Below the pieces are notes generated by a model. It worked only from the letters and a program-made list of their open reading frames with translations, did not search any database and was not told where the DNA came from. The position numbers and the translations under genes were made by a program. Below are positions 61,065 to 64,000 of a stretch of 64,000 nucleotides of DNA, one piece after another (within the stretch, counting starts at the first letter, position 1; every line of letters starts with the position of its first letter). Location of the stretch: NCBI RefSeq assembly GCF_017377875.1, contig NZ_CP070975.1, positions 4,019,728-4,083,727 of the forward strand, in the 5' to 3' direction. The stretch is from Alcaligenes sp. SORT26 (GTDB lineage Bacteria > Pseudomonadota > Gammaproteobacteria > Burkholderiales > Burkholderiaceae_B).

Positions 61065-62477
61065 TTATGTTTGGAAATTACGTTCAACGCGTTTTAGAAA
61101 ATGCTGAACAACAAATTCCTCAAGTTGATTTATTTTGTTATTAACAATATTTGCCAAGGATTTTGTTTCAAATTGCTCGGGGATATATTCATCCCTAATA
61201 TTTTGATCTCTACTTGCGATAAACCAGTAAAATTCTTTATCTTCTGTAAACCCCATGTGAAACTTAAGGTATACATAGGACATATCCTTATGCTGCGCTA
61301 AGCTATCGGAAGGGTTAAATATCATACATACAGATTTATTCCAAGGACGATTTTTAGAATATTTTATTTTTAAACCACTGTTCTCAAGAGAGAACATCAT
61401 CTCTCTATCGCTATTAAAAACTTTGAATGACCCTATGTCTTTGCTAATTAAGCTTTCAAAATCTGGAATGAAATCTGAAAGCTTTTCTTTAAGTAGAGCC
61501 ATGCATTCTGATATCTCTCTTAATCTTATATTTGTTTCTGACTCTTCCCTTTTTGAGTCGATATAAACTTCACTGCTATTTAATTGAGTTGCAAATAAAC
61601 GAATTGATTCTTTTATTCCTTTTTTCTCGATATTTTTCCTGGCTTCGATGAAATCAATTTCATCTCGGATGTTGCTAACATTAGAGATGAGTTCGAAGAT
61701 ATCAGGGCGTTTGCTCGGAGTTTGGCTTGTGCAAGAAGTAACAATACTTTGCACTAAATTTGCATATTCTTTAGAGGTATAGGGTTTTAGGTGAGTGCCA
61801 TTTCCACCTAATGTTTCATAATTATTTGGAGGGTTTTTCCCTGCGAATATTGCCCAGAGAGTTCTACCTAAACTCCAAATATCTCCAGGCCGATGATTTG
61901 GATCTGGATAGGAGCTTGCCCATTCGGGTGGGCGATATCCTTGAGAGCCTACGCTCCCACCTTCAGGTGTATGCCGCTCTTCATCACATGTATTAAGCCA
62001 AAGAGACAATCCAAAATCAGCAATTACCGGATCATTATTATCATTAAGCAAAATATTTTGAGGTTTGATATCTCTAATGGCAAGGCCATCTTCATGTAGT
62101 TCTTTGATAATCTGTAAAACTTTTAAAAATGAGTCTATTTTATAAAGCGCACTATACCTATGGCTCTCCGGGGTTAAAAATTTACTTCGATAGGTCCCAT
62201 TTTCATAGAATGGCATGACATAGAAAGGTTTTCCATCATGTAAACCATGATCTTCATATTTAACGCAGCCATCAATACTTGAGATGCTTTTAACAATTTC
62301 GATCTCACTTAGAAATCGTTGATATCTTTCGCCTTTCAAATCGTCGCTTTTATATAATTTAAGAGCGTAGTTTCCACTAGAAAAGTCAGATGAAACTCGA
62401 TAAATCAAGCTATTTCCTCCTTGAGCGAAGATGCATTCGTCTTCACAATTCCAGTTGTTAGTTCCTTTGAATATCAT
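61065..62477 (-). CDS. Hanks-type serine/threonine protein kinase with unknown C-terminal domain
   Basis: A 470-residue protein with an N-terminal kinase domain (about 10-270). Visible are the glycine-rich loop AQGGNSLIYRV (18-28), Lys40 (YALKLY), the catalytic loop IRDIKPQN (Asp136, Lys138, Asn141, with Ile in place of the usual His), DFG at 154-156 and the P+1 region RPPEW. The remaining 200 residues are charged and unrecognised. There is no transmembrane helix, so it is cytosolic. Strong AT bias compared with neighbours indicates horizontal transfer. Solitary kinases of this kind can be phage-defence genes (such as Stk2), but no direct sign of that is seen. Confidence 0.85.
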   Translation of the reverse strand: MIFKGTNNWNCEDECIFAQGGNSLIYRVSSDFSSGNYALKLYKSDDLKGERYQRFLSEIEIVKSISSIDGCVKYEDHGLHDGKPFYVMPFYENGTYRSKFLTPESHRYSALYKIDSFLKVLQIIKELHEDGLAIRDIKPQNILLNDNNDPVIADFGLSLWLNTCDEERHTPEGGSVGSQGYRPPEWASSYPDPNHRPGDIWSLGRTLWAIFAGKNPPNNYETLGGNGTHLKPYTSKEYANLVQSIVTSCTSQTPSKRPDIFELISNVSNIRDEIDFIEARKNIEKKGIKESIRLFATQLNSSEVYIDSKREESETNIRLREISECMALLKEKLSDFIPDFESLISKDIGSFKVFNSDREMMFSLENSGLKIKYSKNRPWNKSVCMIFNPSDSLAQHKDMSYVYLKFHMGFTEDKEFYWFIASRDQNIRDEYIPEQFETKSLANIVNNKINQLEEFVVQHFLKRVERNFQT

Positions 62478-62731
62478 AAAATCTACCGGTTATCGATTTG
62501 GTGAAAGAGGGCCTAGTTATATTAAATGATCAAAAAAAGAGCCTTATCTTTCTTGTGAGAATTAATTCAACAAAAATAATGAGAATGAGCAGTGGTAAGT
62601 AAATATTTAAAGCAAACCTAAAAATTTCGAGATTGGAACCTGCTATGAGTCGTCAAAGACCAATGATCGAATGACTGCTCGTGGCCGATTGCAGATTGTC
62701 GTGAAGTATGTCTACCACTTGGGATTAATCT
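62478..62731. other. AT-rich gap between the kinase and SDR genes
   Basis: About 250 bases of AT-rich DNA, with no gene seen. The plus strand downstream of 62478 should hold the kinase promoter on the minus strand. No clear elements were picked. Confidence 0.35.
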
Positions 62732-63568
62732 TTACCTCATCCCCGGCATAGCACAAGAATGCCCCCCATCCACCGGCAGACAAACCCCCGTAATAAACCC
62801 CGCCGCATCCGAAGCCAAAAACACCGCTGCATTCGCAATATCCCACGGTGTCCCCGTCCTCTTCATTGGCACTGCATTAGCCCGCTGCTCCTTGATATGT
62901 TCAATCGAATCATACTGAGCCGCAATTTGCTGATAAACCAGTGGTGTATCAATCACCCCCGGCAAAATGGCATTCGCCCTTATTCCCTTATCAGCAAACT
63001 CCAATGCCGTAGCAACAGTAGCCTGATTTAGTGCCGCCTTAGACGCGTAATAGGCGAAGTAAGAGTAGCCACTCCAACGGATTGAAGCCAGGGAAGATAT
63101 ATTAGTAATCACTCCCGAGCCTTGTTTCAGAAAATGAGGTAATACAGCGCGGGTAGTTCTCAGAATAGATCCGACGTTAATATCCATGGTCTTTTGGAAT
63201 AGGGCATCGTCTATATCTAGTGGGCCACCAGCGGGTGCAATTCCCACGTTGTTATGCAGGACGTCGATTTTCCCGAAATGTTCTAGTGCTAAAGCTACTG
63301 TCTTTTCCACTGTCTCGGTATTACAAACATCCGCTTCCAAAGCCAGCGCTTCCCCACCTTCCCCAAGAATATGATCCGCGCTGCGTTTAGCCGCCGCTAA
63401 ATCCTTATCCACACAAACCACCTGCGCCCCAGCCCTGGCATACGCCACCGCCGCCGCTTTCCCGTTATTCCAGTCCTCTAAAGGCGCGCCCGCCCCAAAA
63501 ACCAATACTGTTTTGCCTTGCAGGCTTTGCGTGAAAACGGCGGAGTCGTGTTGCTGTGTCATAGCCAT
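62732..63568 (-). CDS. Short-chain dehydrogenase/reductase
   Basis: A 278-residue SDR enzyme. The N-terminal cofactor motif is VLVFGAGAPLEDWNNGKAAAVAYARAGAQVVCVD, an unusual variant of the GxxxGxG loop with a DWNN insertion. Catalytic Ser, Tyr and Lys are in ISSLASIRWSGYSYFAYYASKAALN. The C-terminal GFITGVCLPVDGGHS is typical. It lies 5 bases after the end of the TRAP permease gene on the same strand and may be co-transcribed with it, which suggests that it acts on the transported acid. The substrate is unknown. Confidence 0.9.
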   Translation of the reverse strand: MAMTQQHDSAVFTQSLQGKTVLVFGAGAPLEDWNNGKAAAVAYARAGAQVVCVDKDLAAAKRSADHILGEGGEALALEADVCNTETVEKTVALALEHFGKIDVLHNNVGIAPAGGPLDIDDALFQKTMDINVGSILRTTRAVLPHFLKQGSGVITNISSLASIRWSGYSYFAYYASKAALNQATVATALEFADKGIRANAILPGVIDTPLVYQQIAAQYDSIEHIKEQRANAVPMKRTGTPWDIANAAVFLASDAAGFITGVCLPVDGGHSCAMPGMR

Positions 63569-63573
63569 ATCTC

Positions 63574-64000
63574 TTACAGAAAACCAATCGAAATCCAGGG
63601 GAAGGCGACTACAAAGACCAGGCCAATCAGCAGGGCCAGCATGTAGCCCCAGATTGGTCGTATGCCTTCATCCGGGTTGACGCGGGCGATGGCGCAGGCG
63701 GTGTAGTAACCGACACCGAATGGTGGTGCGAACAGGCCCAGGCCCATGGAAAGGATCACGATCATGGCGTAGTGCACGTCATGCACTTCCATGACTCGGG
63801 CTATGGGGAAGAGCAGGGGGCCAAAGAGCACGATGGCGGGGATGCCTTCGAGCAGACTGCCCAGGATGATGAATGCGATGACCGACACCACCAGGAAGCC
63901 GGTTCGGCCACCGGGCAGGGTTTGCATGAACTGGGCCAATTCGCGCGAGAAGCCGGATTGCGTCAATGCCCAGGCCATACCGGAAGCGGCGCCGATAATG
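63574..64000 (-). CDS. TRAP transporter large permease (DctM type), C-terminal part, cut by right edge
   Basis: Only the last 142 residues lie in the window; the frame runs off the right edge. Hydrophobic helices and the segment LEGIPAIVLFGPLLFPIARVMEVHDVHYAMIVILSMGLGLFAPPFGVGYYTACAIA, with its conserved PP-FG-GYY motif, identify the DctM/SiaM family. TRAP permeases import organic acids with a periplasmic binding protein, whose gene should lie beyond the edge. The SDR gene follows after 5 bases. Confidence 0.9.
   Translation of the reverse strand, partial: IIGAASGMAWALTQSGFSRELAQFMQTLPGGRTGFLVVSVIAFIILGSLLEGIPAIVLFGPLLFPIARVMEVHDVHYAMIVILSMGLGLFAPPFGVGYYTACAIARVNPDEGIRPIWGYMLALLIGLVFVVAFPWISIGFL

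Noticed and set aside
61065..62477. Calling the kinase a proven phage-defence system
   Set aside because: Only composition and domain type point that way; no neighbouring defence genes, integrase or repeats were found.
1..64000. CRISPR arrays, insertion sequences and prophage
   Set aside because: No regularly spaced repeats, transposase, integrase or phage structural genes were seen on either strand.

Overview
The window looks like chromosome of an Alcaligenes-type betaproteobacterium (Burkholderiales, Alcaligenaceae). The strongest species clue is a 356-residue arylacetonitrilase (27555-28625) that I recognise as the Alcaligenes faecalis enzyme or a near-identical orthologue. The housekeeping neighbourhoods (cysS-alkA-like-accA-tilS-lysC, trmJ/suhB, uppP, ppi-lpxH, pntAA-pntAB-pntB), moderately high GC and short overlapping genes fit that group. 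No rRNA operon, CRISPR array, insertion sequence or prophage was seen.

Left part (1-11100): a complete malonate decarboxylase operon on the minus strand, read from right to left as atoE-family transporter, malonamidase-like amidase, mdcA, C, D, E, G, B, H. An IclR regulator lies upstream and a LysR regulator (cut by the left edge) converges on its far end. The layout suggests uptake of malonate or a malonic half-amide, hydrolysis to malonate, and decarboxylation to acetate on the MdcC carrier protein.

Centre-left (11100-26400): housekeeping genes: trmJ, suhB, a TerC/CBS membrane protein, uppP, lpxH, a cyclophilin with two possible starts, a TPR protein, cysS, a 3-methyladenine glycosylase, accA, tilS, lysC, tRNA-Ser(GCU), and a small membrane/SPFH/DUF4870-like set that includes a 46-residue protein.

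Centre (26400-37400): an arylacetonitrilase with an AraC regulator and two palindromes in front of it, a lone paaY, a three-gene ABC importer of the ferric/phosphonate class, and pntAA-pntAB-pntB (proton-translocating transhydrogenase) preceded by a long leader with four hairpins.

Centre-right (37400-48200): two tRNA-Arg(ACG) genes about 1 kb apart enclosing one orphan gene, lldD, glutathionyl-hydroquinone reductase with wrbA, a thioesterase, an I78 inhibitor lipoprotein, DNA glycosylase mag overlapping an adenine deaminase, DUF423, corA and an AidB-type acyl-CoA dehydrogenase.

Right part (48200-64000): a secreted nuclease translationally coupled to a four-gene Yej-type peptide ABC importer, DUF1178, and an AcoR-type sigma-54 activator divergent from aldehyde and alcohol dehydrogenase genes, with a consensus -24/-12 promoter and two matching upstream palindromes. 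An AT-rich solitary Hanks-type protein kinase follows (probable horizontal acquisition), then an SDR oxidoreductase and a TRAP permease cut by the right edge. I did not find one clearly new multi-gene system. The best candidates for new biology are the malonamate branch, the pnt leader, the AT-rich kinase and the nuclease/peptide-importer operon.
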